DNA of 64,000 nt from NCBI GenBank assembly GCA_963682055.1, contig OY821743.1:34954702-35018701 (forward strand), in the 5' to 3' direction. Below are positions 56,000 to 64,000 of the stretch, piece after piece. This DNA is from Primula veris (lineage: Eukaryota > Streptophyta > Magnoliopsida > Ericales > Primulaceae). Positions within the stretch are counted from its first letter, which is position 1. The number at the start of each line of letters is the position of its first letter. The notes under the pieces were generated by a model, which saw nothing but the letters and a program-made list of their open reading frames with translations, was not told where the DNA came from and ran no database searches. Made by a program: the position numbers and the translations under genes.

Positions 56000-56572
56000 A
56001 TGGTGGTCTGGACCTCGCCTAGTCGTAGTGTAGGTGACGTAATGGAGGATTTGGAAAGGTCTAACGCGTCCCTTACCGCGAAATTGACTTGTGCCTATCA
56101 GGAAATCGAGGGCCTGAATATTCATATTTCCAACCTGGCGATCCGGTTACGTGATTTGGGAGAGAAATTTAGTAAAAAGACCGCCCATTATACGGCAAAT
56201 AAGGGTAAAGCAAATGAACTTCTCAGTGCCTTACGACGTTCTCGTGATGAAGCCCGAGGTCGTGTGACGAGCTTGAGCTTGGTCCTTGGGGCCGTTTTCG
56301 AGGACGCGGATCTGCTGCTATCCTTTGCCAAAGCGTATTGGGCCCGAGCTCGCGCCTTAGAGGTGCTGGAGCATATAAAAGGAATGAGTGGTGTGTCCCG
56401 GGCAGAGCGCATGGTGGATGCGAAGGCCGGGGTAACTGAAACCACTGTTGTCTTGAACCGAATCGAGGCGGTCATTCGTGAGCGTTTGGGGACGCAAATT
56501 AATTCATTGCGAGATATTCATTTTGCCGATGTAGTAGAGACTTCGGCGTCTGTTGAGGGGTTGTCGGATTAG
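56000..56572 (+). CDS. antisense frame G: coiled-coil protein or exon, approximately 190 aa
   Basis: The open frame starts MVVWTSPSRSVGDVMEDLE (an ATG at 55958 would add 14 residues) and ends SVEGLSD. It has two helical, coiled-coil-like segments (NASLTAKLTCAYQEIEGLN and a later RARALEVLEHIKG). It could be a separate gene, with a TATATATATTTA near 55809. It could also be an exon of F: TTGTCAG|GTACC at 55979 is a phase-0 acceptor, and CAG|GTGGAA before the stop of F is a phase-0 donor. I cannot decide between these. Confidence 0.55.
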   Translation: MVVWTSPSRSVGDVMEDLERSNASLTAKLTCAYQEIEGLNIHISNLAIRLRDLGEKFSKKTAHYTANKGKANELLSALRRSRDEARGRVTSLSLVLGAVFEDADLLLSFAKAYWARARALEVLEHIKGMSGVSRAERMVDAKAGVTETTVVLNRIEAVIRERLGTQINSLRDIHFADVVETSASVEGLSD

Positions 56573-56731
56573 TAAAATAGCTTGTTTTGTCGTTTTCTTT
56601 GTAGCTTGTATAAAAAATTCTCGCTTTCTTTTTTTTTTTTTTTGTAGCTTCTTTCTTCTTCTTTTTTTTTTTTTATTCATCTTTTCTCGTTCTTCTCCCC
56701 CCCTCTTTTTTTTTTATAGGCACATGCTACT

Positions 56732-57370
56732 ATGTCGCACCAGGCTGGTTCTCCATGCCTAGTTAACCCGGGGTTAGGACCTACTGGTGCTGCCCGGGAC
56801 GAGGTCTCATCTGGTGCGGCTAGTGAGGTGCCTGACAGGTGGCCCTACATTGTTTTGATGAGCAAAAATGTCAAATTGACCGACCAATGTGCTCGACTGC
56901 GGACCAAGCTGAAAACCCAGGCGGCCTCTTTTCGAGAATACGTTCGCCGTGCCGAGCATGCTGTTGAGGTTCAGGAGCGTCGTTTGGATCGATATTGGCG
57001 TGCAAAGGGCGAGTACTTCGGCAAATTAAAGTTGCTTGTGACCAAGGCCAACGTGTTGGTGAAGTATTTCCGTTTGTCCCGCGCCAGATACGATGCTTCC
57101 GCAGCTGTGATTGAAGCTCGCCGTGACCTCTCCTTTGACGATGATCGCCGTAAAGCGGCCTCGGATGCTCACGAGTCCGCCAAAGAAGCCGAGTTCAACG
57201 CGCGGCTTCAAACGCTGACTTGTGTTGGGGCTCATACGACCAATTTTGATGCCCTCATTTCTGAGGAGCGTTTTGATGGTAATGAGTCTGATGGGTACAC
57301 AACGACTGATGACGAAGAGATTGAGCTCGGTCAATTACCGTCGTGCTCCTCCTGTAGTAGCTCTTCTTAA
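56732..57370 (+). CDS. antisense frame H: coiled-coil protein or terminal exon, approximately 212 aa
   Basis: The frame starts MSHQAGSPCLVNPGLGPTG and ends in a Ser/Cys-rich tail, SCSSCSSSS. The middle is a basic helical stretch (VKLTDQCARLRTKLKTQAAS, ERRLDRYWRAKGEYFGKLKL), then an acidic region. Directly upstream is a long polypyrimidine tract ending TTTTATAG|GCACATG, a strong 3' splice site in phase 0, so it may be the last exon of a gene F-G-H. A TATAAAAAA at 56609 would allow an independent start. Confidence 0.55.
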   Translation: MSHQAGSPCLVNPGLGPTGAARDEVSSGAASEVPDRWPYIVLMSKNVKLTDQCARLRTKLKTQAASFREYVRRAEHAVEVQERRLDRYWRAKGEYFGKLKLLVTKANVLVKYFRLSRARYDASAAVIEARRDLSFDDDRRKAASDAHESAKEAEFNARLQTLTCVGAHTTNFDALISEERFDGNESDGYTTTDDEEIELGQLPSCSSCSSSS

Positions 57371-57664
57371 ATGAATCTCTTTAGTGTCGTTGATCTTCTT
57401 GTTGCCTCCGTAATGCGGGCGAGGACTATATATGTGATTTCTTTATTCCTGTTTTGTACCTTTCCATTGCCGTATTGCTATTTAATTGATTGGATCGATT
57501 TTTCCTTGCCAAATCATTTGTTATTTCGTTATTCCTGTTTTGAAAATGCTTCTTGTTGATATTTTGTTGTTTAGATTGATCCTCCTTCATTGTTTTAGCC
57601 AATTTATATTGCATCGCCGTCGTAAAGTGGACCTGAATAATTTCTTGCATTGTACCTGCATATA
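57371..57664 (+). other. 3' flank of antisense frame H
   Basis: T-rich sequence of about 290 bp that leads into the tandem repeat array. It has no further frame and no clear AATAAA. Confidence 0.5.
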
Positions 57665-58470
57665 AATTTCATAGTATTCCTAGGCGTTCCTTCGGTAACA
57701 CGCCATGTTGGGAATTTCATAGTATTCCTAGGCGTTCCTTCGGTAACACGCCATGTTGGGAATTTCATCGTATTCCTAGGCACTTCGGCCATGTTGGGAA
57801 TTTCATCGTATTCCTAGGCACTTCGGCCATGTTGGGAATTTCATAGTATCCCTAGACGTTCCTTCGGTAACACGCCATTTACGGGATTTTATAGTATGCC
57901 TAGACGTTCCTTTGGTAACACGCCATTTACGGACTTTCATTGTATTCCTAGGCACTTCGGGCATGCTGGGAATTTCATAGTATCCCTAGACGTTCCTTCG
58001 GTAACACGCCATTTACGGGATTTCATAGTATGCCTAGACGTTCCTTTGGTAACACGCCATTTACGGACTTTCATTGTATTCCTAGGCACTTCGGCCATGC
58101 TGGGAATTTCATAGTATCCCTAGACGTTCCTTCGGTAACACGCCATTTACGGGATTTCATAGTATGCCTAGACGTTCCTTTGGTAACACGCCATTTACGG
58201 ACTTTCATTGTATTCCTAGGCACTTCGGCCATGCTGGGAATTTCATAGTATCCCTAGACGTTCCTTCGGTAACACGCCATTTACGGGATTTCATAGTATG
58301 CCTAGACGTTCCTTTGGTAACACGCCATTTACGGACTTTCATTGTATTCCTAGGCACTTCGGCCATGCTGGGAATTTCATAGTATCCCTAGACGTTCCTT
58401 CGGTAACACGCCATTTACGGGATTTCATAATATTTCTAGGCACTTCGGCCATGTTGAGAATCTCATGGTA
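57665..58470. repeat. higher-order tandem repeat, 134-bp unit
   Basis: The main part (about 57840-58430) is just over four copies of a 134-bp unit made of three related subunits (about 49, 48 and 37 bp). All share 'tttcatagtat', 'cctaga/gcgttcctt' and the ending 'ggtaacacgccat' or 'cacttcggccatg'. The left part (57665-57840) has the same subunits in a simpler order. Copies are almost identical. The array lies between pol and the antisense genes, the place where Tat/Ogre elements are known to breed satellite repeats. Confidence 0.93.
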
Positions 58471-58581
58471 TTAGTAGACAGCATAATAATATATTTTATT
58501 CATTCAAAAGAAGAAAGATAATGCCATTAAGCAAGAAGGGTAAGGTAGCACCTGTACTTGTACTTGTATTCGGAGCATTGC

Positions 58582-61536
58582 CTATACGTAGTACTTCTTT
58601 AGGTTAGCCACGTTCCAAGAATTCTTTTCCCCTCGGCTGTTGGCAAACAGGACGCTTTTGATTTTGTAAGAGACTGGACTTGTTCGCTTGACGATTTCGT
58701 ATGGGCCTTCCCAGGTAGGGCTCAGTTTGCCATGTATTTCGTTGCGGGTATAGACCGTCACTCGTCGCAGCACCAGTTCTCCTACCCTGAATTCTTTAGA
58801 TCCTTTTACTCTCTTGTCATAGGTTTGCTTTACGCTTTGTTGGTATTTAGCTAAGGTAAGGGCCGCTATCTCTCGTTTCTCGTCTATCATGTCGAGCTCT
58901 TCTCTCATTCTTTGTTCATTATTTCCCTGCTCGACCAACGTTGTTCGGAGCGTAGGTAGCCCGATCTCTGTCGGTATGACGGCCTCAACACCGTATGCTA
59001 AGCTAAACGGGGTTTCCTTGGTGCCCGTCTTGGGTGTAGTTCGGCACGACCATAAAACGTTGAGTAGCCGCTCGGGCCACCTCCCCTTTGCTTGTTCAAG
59101 GGTGGTCTTGATGCCGTCTAATATGGTTCGGTTTGACACTTCGGCTTGCCCGTTCCCTTGTGGGTATGTCGGCGTCGAATAGAATTTTCGGATACCGAGT
59201 TCCTCGTACCACAGCTGTAAATTGGCATATTTGAACTGGGTTCCGTTGTCGGCGACTATAGCGTACGGTATTCCGAACCTAGTTACGATGTATTCCCAAA
59301 TGAATTGTTTGACGTTGCTGGCTTTGATTTCTCGGAGGGGTTTAGCTTCGACCCATTTGGTGAAATAATCAGTCGCAACGATCAGATATTCCACATTCCC
59401 AGGTGCTCTTGGGAGTTTACCGACCAAATCGATTGCCCATTGAGCGAACGGCCATGGTGCTGATACCGGGGTCATCATAGATGAAGGGAGCCGTGGTATC
59501 TTGGCGAATCGTTGGCACTTGTCGCATCGTTGGACGTATGCATCGGCGTCTCGCTTGATATAGGGCCACCAATATCCTTGGGTCACTGCCTTGTTTGCAA
59601 GGGATCGCCCTTTGATGTGTGCTCCGCAAGATCCTTCGTGGATTTCTTCCAAGACCGGCAGTTGTAGTTCGGTCGGGACGCACAGTAGATGTGGTCCCCG
59701 GTAACTGGATTTGTATAGTTTATCGTCCTCGGATAGCCAGAAGCGAGGAGCTTTTCTTGTAATTTTCAGCGCTTTTATCTTGTCGACCGGAAGCGTTCCA
59801 TTTCGCAGATAATGGGTCATATCCTCCATCCATCCTAGTTCGTACTGTATCGATGTCACCCGGTTTACCCTTTTTATTATGCTCGGGGTCGGCAGTAGTT
59901 CCACTGTGATCGACCGGGTGTCGGTCAATGTTAGTGTCAAGGCTAGGGTGGCCAATGCATCGGCATGTGCATTCTCGGTGCGATTGATTCTTACTAACTC
60001 GCACTGTTCGAAGGTTGCCATCAAGCTTTGGACTTTCTCTTGGTAGAGGATCATTCTATCATCTTTCGCTTGGTACTCGCCGATGGCTTGATTGACGATG
60101 AGCATGGAGTCTGAACTTGCAATTAAGTGGGAGCATCCGAGGGACCGGGCAATAAGCATGCCATTTATCATGGCCTCGTATTCTGCCTCATTGTTGGTAG
60201 CTCGGAAGCCCAGTTTTATGCTTTTTTCGATGATTGCTCCCTCGCTGGACTTTAGGACGATCCCTGCTCCTGATCCGTCCTTGGTGGCTGATCCGTCGAC
60301 ATGTATCTGCCAGTGTGATTGTGGAGAGAGTGCCAAAGGCTCGTCATAGCCTTCAGTGAATTCTGCGACGAAATCGGCCAGGACTTGTCCCTTTATGGCG
60401 TGGCGGGGTGCGAACTCGATATGAAATTGGGATAGCTCGACCCCCCAGGCGGCAACTCGGCCGCTAATGTCCGTCCGTCGAAGCGACTCTTTAATATGAA
60501 ATTTTGTGTATACCCGGACCTGATGAGCTATGAAATAGTGTGGCAACTTTCTGGTTGCGACGACCAATGCCAGACATAGCTTTTCCAAGGGTAGATAACG
60601 TGTTTCGGCTTCGACCAGAGTCTTGCTGACGAAGTAGATCGGAAATTGTTCGCGACCTTCTTCTCTCAGGATGACCGCGCTCACAGCTGTAGAGGAAACT
60701 GCTAGGTAGCATGCCAGAATGTCTCCTCTGTTCGGCCTTACTAGCAGTGGCAATGTCCTCAAGTACTCTTTGAGATTGTTGAATGAAGCTTCACATCCCG
60801 GGTCCCAGACGAATTTTCTATCCTTCTTGAGTGATTCGAAAAATGGCCGTCCCTTATCTGCGGATCGGCTAATGAACCTGCTCAGCGCGGCCATCATTCC
60901 CGTGAGCTCTTGTACCTGTTTCTTATTCTTTGGCGCTGCCAGGTTTCGTAGAGCCGTTATTTGATCGGGATTAGCCTCTATTCCTCGTCGGCTAACCATA
61001 TGTCCCAAGAATTTCCCTTTGCTGATGCCAAATGCACACTTGCTCGCATTGAGTTTCAGTTTGTGCTCGCCCAGCGTTCGGAAAACGTCCCTGATATCTT
61101 GAAGGTGGGATGTGGCTCTTTCGCTTTTGACGACCATGTCGTCTATGTATACCTCCATTGTTTTCCCTATATGATCTCGACATACCCTTGTTATCATCCT
61201 TTGGTATGTTGCTCCTGCATTGCGTAGGCCGAACGACATTACCGTATAGCAATAATTTCCCAAAGGTGAGATAAACGAAGTCTTTTCTTGATCTTCGCGG
61301 GCGAGGGGAATTTGATGGTATCCTGAGTACGCGTCAAGGAAGGTCATCCGTTCTGCTCCCGCTGTTGCGTCCACCAGTTGATCGATCCTTGGAAGGGGAA
61401 AGTGGTCCCTCGGGCAGGCTTTGTTGAGGTTGGTGAAGTCTATACAGACTCTCTCCTTCCCGTTCTTCTTAGGGACGACGATCGGGTTGGACAACCATTT
61501 TGGATAGTAAACCTCCCTTATGGCTCCAGCCTCCAA
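58582..61536 (-). CDS. pol: pol of the Tat element: RT, RNase H, archaeal-type RNase H, integrase
   Basis: 984 codons are open from the first ATG after the in-frame stop; the true product is one polyprotein with the gag frame upstream. Reverse transcriptase: FLDAYSGYHQI at about residue 66 and the catalytic YIDD at about 130. Ty3-type RNase H at about 275-350, where LACYLAVS lacks the usual first Asp. Archaeal-type RNase H at about 410-535 with HVDGSAT, NEAEYEA, SSDS and NAHADAL giving the D-E-D-D set. Integrase: zinc finger with HEGSCGAH and CDKC at about 632-675, catalytic D (AIDLVG, about 702), D (VADNGTQF, about 762) and E (GQAEVSN, about 796), then a C-terminal region with LSPTWEGPYEI. 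No frameshift is seen in this part. Confidence 0.92.
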   Translation of the reverse strand: MEAGAIREVYYPKWLSNPIVVPKKNGKERVCIDFTNLNKACPRDHFPLPRIDQLVDATAGAERMTFLDAYSGYHQIPLAREDQEKTSFISPLGNYCYTVMSFGLRNAGATYQRMITRVCRDHIGKTMEVYIDDMVVKSERATSHLQDIRDVFRTLGEHKLKLNASKCAFGISKGKFLGHMVSRRGIEANPDQITALRNLAAPKNKKQVQELTGMMAALSRFISRSADKGRPFFESLKKDRKFVWDPGCEASFNNLKEYLRTLPLLVRPNRGDILACYLAVSSTAVSAVILREEGREQFPIYFVSKTLVEAETRYLPLEKLCLALVVATRKLPHYFIAHQVRVYTKFHIKESLRRTDISGRVAAWGVELSQFHIEFAPRHAIKGQVLADFVAEFTEGYDEPLALSPQSHWQIHVDGSATKDGSGAGIVLKSSEGAIIEKSIKLGFRATNNEAEYEAMINGMLIARSLGCSHLIASSDSMLIVNQAIGEYQAKDDRMILYQEKVQSLMATFEQCELVRINRTENAHADALATLALTLTLTDTRSITVELLPTPSIIKRVNRVTSIQYELGWMEDMTHYLRNGTLPVDKIKALKITRKAPRFWLSEDDKLYKSSYRGPHLLCVPTELQLPVLEEIHEGSCGAHIKGRSLANKAVTQGYWWPYIKRDADAYVQRCDKCQRFAKIPRLPSSMMTPVSAPWPFAQWAIDLVGKLPRAPGNVEYLIVATDYFTKWVEAKPLREIKASNVKQFIWEYIVTRFGIPYAIVADNGTQFKYANLQLWYEELGIRKFYSTPTYPQGNGQAEVSNRTILDGIKTTLEQAKGRWPERLLNVLWSCRTTPKTGTKETPFSLAYGVEAVIPTEIGLPTLRTTLVEQGNNEQRMREELDMIDEKREIAALTLAKYQQSVKQTYDKRVKGSKEFRVGELVLRRVTVYTRNEIHGKLSPTWEGPYEIVKRTSPVSYKIKSVLFANSRGEKNSWNVANLKKYYV

Positions 61537-61572
61537 TAGCTTTTGTACTTCAGCGATTATAGCTGCTCTGTG

Positions 61573-64000
61573 CTATACAGAGACTTTTCTGCTCCTCTGT
61601 GCTATTGGATTGTACTCGGCGTTCACACTTAGGTGGTGGCATGCTGTATTGGGGTCTAGGCCCGGCATGTCTTTAGGACTCCAGGCGAATTTATCAGTGT
61701 TGTTGAGGAGGAATGCTTTCAACTCCTCGGATTCCTGTTTTGGAAGGTTGTCGCCGAGGAGGAAGTAATGCTCCTCGTCCATATCAGGGATATACACCTT
61801 CCTGAGTGTCTCTCCTACTTGTTCTTCGACCACCCTTTCGGTTTTGGATATTTGGTTGATCAGCTTCTTTGTGCTGGTGGGTTGTTCCACAGTGCTTCGT
61901 TGTTTTTGGAGAGTCGCGGTGATGTCTTCGCAGCGTCTTGAATCTTCTTGACATCCTCTGGCTGTCTCGATCGCTCCCCTATCATTTGGGTATTTGACCT
62001 TTTGGTGATAGGTCGAGGGTATGGCCTTCATGGCATGTAACCAAGGTCGGCCCAATATTGCGTTGTGCCCGGAGTGGTCGTCGACCACTAAGAACTCCAC
62101 GGGAACCGACATGGACCCTGTTGTGACACTGAGGACGATCTTACCCAACGGTTTGGTCGTTTCGGAGATGAATCCGATAAGTGTGACATCGGTAGGCTGT
62201 AGATCTTGCAGCTTGAGTTCCATCTTGTCGAAGAGCTCCTTGTACATGATATCACAAGAGGCTCCTTGGTCGACAAGTACCCTGCTGACTGTGTCTAAGC
62301 CGATTTGAACACGGAGGTTAATGGCGTCTCCGTGGGGGTAAATCACCCCTTCTTCGTCAAGATCCGAGAAAGAAATGGGCGGATGTCGTCGTGGTGTGCA
62401 TTGTCGTTTAGAGGTCGACGCCTGTGATGTCTTGGCTACTTGGCCAAAGTGGGCCAGCTGCCGTTGTCGTGATCGTTCCCCGCCTGGGCCCTTGGGTCGT
62501 GACATATGAACGACATTGATCGTTTTGCCTTGCCGGTTGTCAGATCCCTCGATGGCCAGTTGTTTGCCTTTATTCCCAACTCCTTTGATGAACTTGGCTA
62601 GGTATCCTGCATCGCCCCACTGGTTCATTCTCCATCTCAGGTTACGGCAGTGCTCAGTGAGATGGCCGTGATCCTCGTGATATGCGCAGAAGAGCTTGGA
62701 ATCTCTCTGTTTGGGGGGAGAGATGATCGGTTGTGGTCGGGAATACCAACTTTCCCTGCATATATCCTTGAGGATATCTTCAGCAGACAGGTTGAAAGTG
62801 TATCGCAGCTCGACCGGTCCGAAAGTGTTTCGGTGTTCCCTCTCTTGGGGCCGAACCTGTTGAAATGGCTTGGGTGGCATCGGGTAGGCGAGCTGGAGCG
62901 GTTTATGTTCGTTGGTCTGTGTTGGGTATGCGATCTGGAGCGGTTTGGGCTCTAGTGCTCGTGGTCGCTCTCCCCTGCTATGGACCTCGGGCTCTTTGCC
63001 CCTTCTGGTCGGTTGGAATGCTTCTCCCTGGTTATTTCTAACTCTTTTGCGACCCACCTGTGCCTCGCGGACCGACTCTCTTCTCGGTAGAGTTCGGTTG
63101 AGGAAACGCAATTCGTCGTTTTTATCGGTGAGGTGGGTACAATAGGCTAGCAGGGAATCAGTGGTTGGGAAGTTTTTGCCTATGAACTTCCTTCTCGCCC
63201 AATAGCCATTAGGGATGGAATTGATAAAGTTTTGGATGGCTATATTATTGGCATATCGTGGAATCTGGTTTGCTACGTCGATAAAACGTATGCAATAATC
63301 GTTGAGCCTTTCATTTGGCATCATCGTCATTTTAAGAAGGGTTTCGATACTAACCTTCTTTTTCCGATGAGCAGCGTATCGGGTGGAGTACGCTCTTAGC
63401 AGTTCTGCCCAGTTTCTAATGGAGCCCCGTGGTAAGTTATGATACCATGACGAAGCCTCTTGACCCAAGCTGTTTTTGAAAAATTTGCACATCAGTGCAT
63501 GGTCATCACTCCACAGTTCCATCTTCGTCTTGTAGTGCCTCAGATGGTCGATAGGGCAACTCTTCCCGTCATAGAGCCTGAATTCGGGGATGACGAATCC
63601 CATAGGATTGCGGTACCGCATGATCTGTTCAGCACACGGGGTTTCTTGGCATACATTCCAAGCCTGTTGGAACGCGTCATCCGTGACTTGGTAGGGGGGA
63701 GGGTATCCTCCCTGATGTGGTGGTGGGCCATATCCCTCCCCGATCCTGTATTCGGGATATCTATCGTCCTTCGTGTTTGTGTGGACACGTTCCATATGAG
63801 TGTTCGGATGGACGATAATTATTGGGACATTGCCCCCTTGGTGGAGGACTCTTGTATCGGGTCGCCGACCCGCTGCCTCCAGGGCGGCCCTGTAAGCAGA
63901 ATCTTCCACTTCATGGCGTGGGTCTTTGTCGGGTTGGATAACTGGCAATACGATGCCGGCCGCTGTCATGGCCGTCATGCATGCCGCCAGCTGAGCTTGT
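61573..64000 (-). CDS. gag: gag-protease of the Tat element (5' end outside window)
   Basis: The frame is still open at the right edge (codons upstream of the ATG at 63978 contain no stop), so the N-terminus is missing. Measured from that ATG, a retrotransposon gag domain lies at about residues 165-240 (SSWYHNLPRGSIRNWAELL). A Cys/His knuckle CAYHEDHGHLTEHC lies at about 429-442. An aspartic protease active site VLVDQGASCDI lies at about 569, with DQG in place of DTG as is usual in the Tat lineage. The frame stops with TAG at 61573-61575, already inside the start of the reverse transcriptase domain, and the same reading frame then continues into pol. Confidence 0.9.
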   Translation of the reverse strand, partial: QAQLAACMTAMTAAGIVLPVIQPDKDPRHEVEDSAYRAALEAAGRRPDTRVLHQGGNVPIIIVHPNTHMERVHTNTKDDRYPEYRIGEGYGPPPHQGGYPPPYQVTDDAFQQAWNVCQETPCAEQIMRYRNPMGFVIPEFRLYDGKSCPIDHLRHYKTKMELWSDDHALMCKFFKNSLGQEASSWYHNLPRGSIRNWAELLRAYSTRYAAHRKKKVSIETLLKMTMMPNERLNDYCIRFIDVANQIPRYANNIAIQNFINSIPNGYWARRKFIGKNFPTTDSLLAYCTHLTDKNDELRFLNRTLPRRESVREAQVGRKRVRNNQGEAFQPTRRGKEPEVHSRGERPRALEPKPLQIAYPTQTNEHKPLQLAYPMPPKPFQQVRPQEREHRNTFGPVELRYTFNLSAEDILKDICRESWYSRPQPIISPPKQRDSKLFCAYHEDHGHLTEHCRNLRWRMNQWGDAGYLAKFIKGVGNKGKQLAIEGSDNRQGKTINVVHMSRPKGPGGERSRQRQLAHFGQVAKTSQASTSKRQCTPRRHPPISFSDLDEEGVIYPHGDAINLRVQIGLDTVSRVLVDQGASCDIMYKELFDKMELKLQDLQPTDVTLIGFISETTKPLGKIVLSVTTGSMSVPVEFLVVDDHSGHNAILGRPWLHAMKAIPSTYHQKVKYPNDRGAIETARGCQEDSRRCEDITATLQKQRSTVEQPTSTKKLINQISKTERVVEEQVGETLRKVYIPDMDEEHYFLLGDNLPKQESEELKAFLLNNTDKFAWSPKDMPGLDPNTACHHLSVNAEYNPIAQRSRKVSV

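Larger units (their letters stand above)
47848..64000 (-). mobile_element. Ty3/gypsy LTR retrotransposon, Tat lineage, 5' part outside window
   Basis: Minus-strand order: (5' LTR and gag start lie beyond 64000) gag-protease, pol, a higher-order tandem repeat, a block of antisense genes, a short purine-rich tract and the 3' LTR. Tat membership rests on pol: a second, archaeal-type RNase H sits between the Ty3-type RNase H and integrase, and the first RNase H has lost its first Asp. The Tat lineage is known for long regions between pol and the 3' LTR, for extra antisense frames and for tandem repeats there; all three occur here. At least 16.1 kb is in the window. The coding parts are nearly intact, so the insertion looks young. 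Confidence 0.88.

Noticed and set aside
57896..58382. Three identical 72-codon frames spaced 134 bp apart on the plus strand
   Set aside because: They are the same reading of the tandem repeat unit; the unit length (134) is not a multiple of three and no start context or domain supports coding.
57665..58470. Possible CRISPR-like array
   Set aside because: The units are contiguous tandem repeats without unique spacers, in a plant retrotransposon.
61560..61590. Viral-type programmed readthrough at the gag-pol TAG
   Set aside because: The bases after TAG (CACAGA) do not fit the CARYYA readthrough context, and the stop falls inside the reverse transcriptase domain instead of at a gag/pol border.
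58889..63145. Several plus-strand frames of 77-101 aa opposite gag-pol
   Set aside because: Shadow frames of the highly biased coding strand; unlike genes A-F they have no TATA box, helix pattern or paralogue.

Overview
The window is plant nuclear DNA from a eudicot-type genome. It is AT-rich and dense in microsatellites and small transposons. Its genes have GT-AG introns, four of them have clear plant homologues, and a long LTR retrotransposon fills the right-hand quarter.

Layout: 1-7683 is gene-poor intergenic sequence. Four host genes follow, all on the minus strand, and I rebuilt each exon by exon with consistent reading phase. They are a long remorin (7684-13136, 7 coding exons, 478 aa), TGS1 trimethylguanosine synthase with a WW domain (17515-25815, 12 exons, 595 aa), an ABF/AREB bZIP factor of ABA signalling (27937-30699, 5 exons, about 388 aa) and a plastid DCL-type (DUF3223) protein (36916-46537, 3 exons, 243 aa). 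As I recall the Arabidopsis map, the same four families lie together on chromosome 1 (At1g45207, At1g45230, At1g45231, At1g45249 = ABF2). The cluster therefore looks like an old conserved block swollen here by transposons.

Spaces and introns hold a Stowaway-like MITE family, two related Helitron-like elements (one nested in a MITE), a hAT MITE with a perfect 8-bp target duplication, an Au-type SINE, a fold-back repeat, other TIR elements and LTR remnants. The 7.7-kb first intron of DCL is an array of about 17 decayed copies of its own exon-1/intron-1 boundary. One copy is still a complete in-frame alternative first exon.

From 47848 to the right edge lies a Ty3/gypsy element of the Tat lineage on the minus strand: 3' LTR (47848-48416), pol (RT, degenerate RNase H, archaeal-type RNase H, integrase) and a gag-protease frame running off the window. 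One in-frame TAG separates gag-protease from pol. Between pol and the 3' LTR are a higher-order tandem repeat and, on the opposite (+) strand, a row of intact coiled-coil genes. Five are small, single-exon and have their own TATA boxes, several also with poly(A) signals. One is spliced and carries a putative gypsy-type transposon (PF04195-like) domain, and two more coiled-coil frames follow it. This antisense cluster is the most unusual part of the window.
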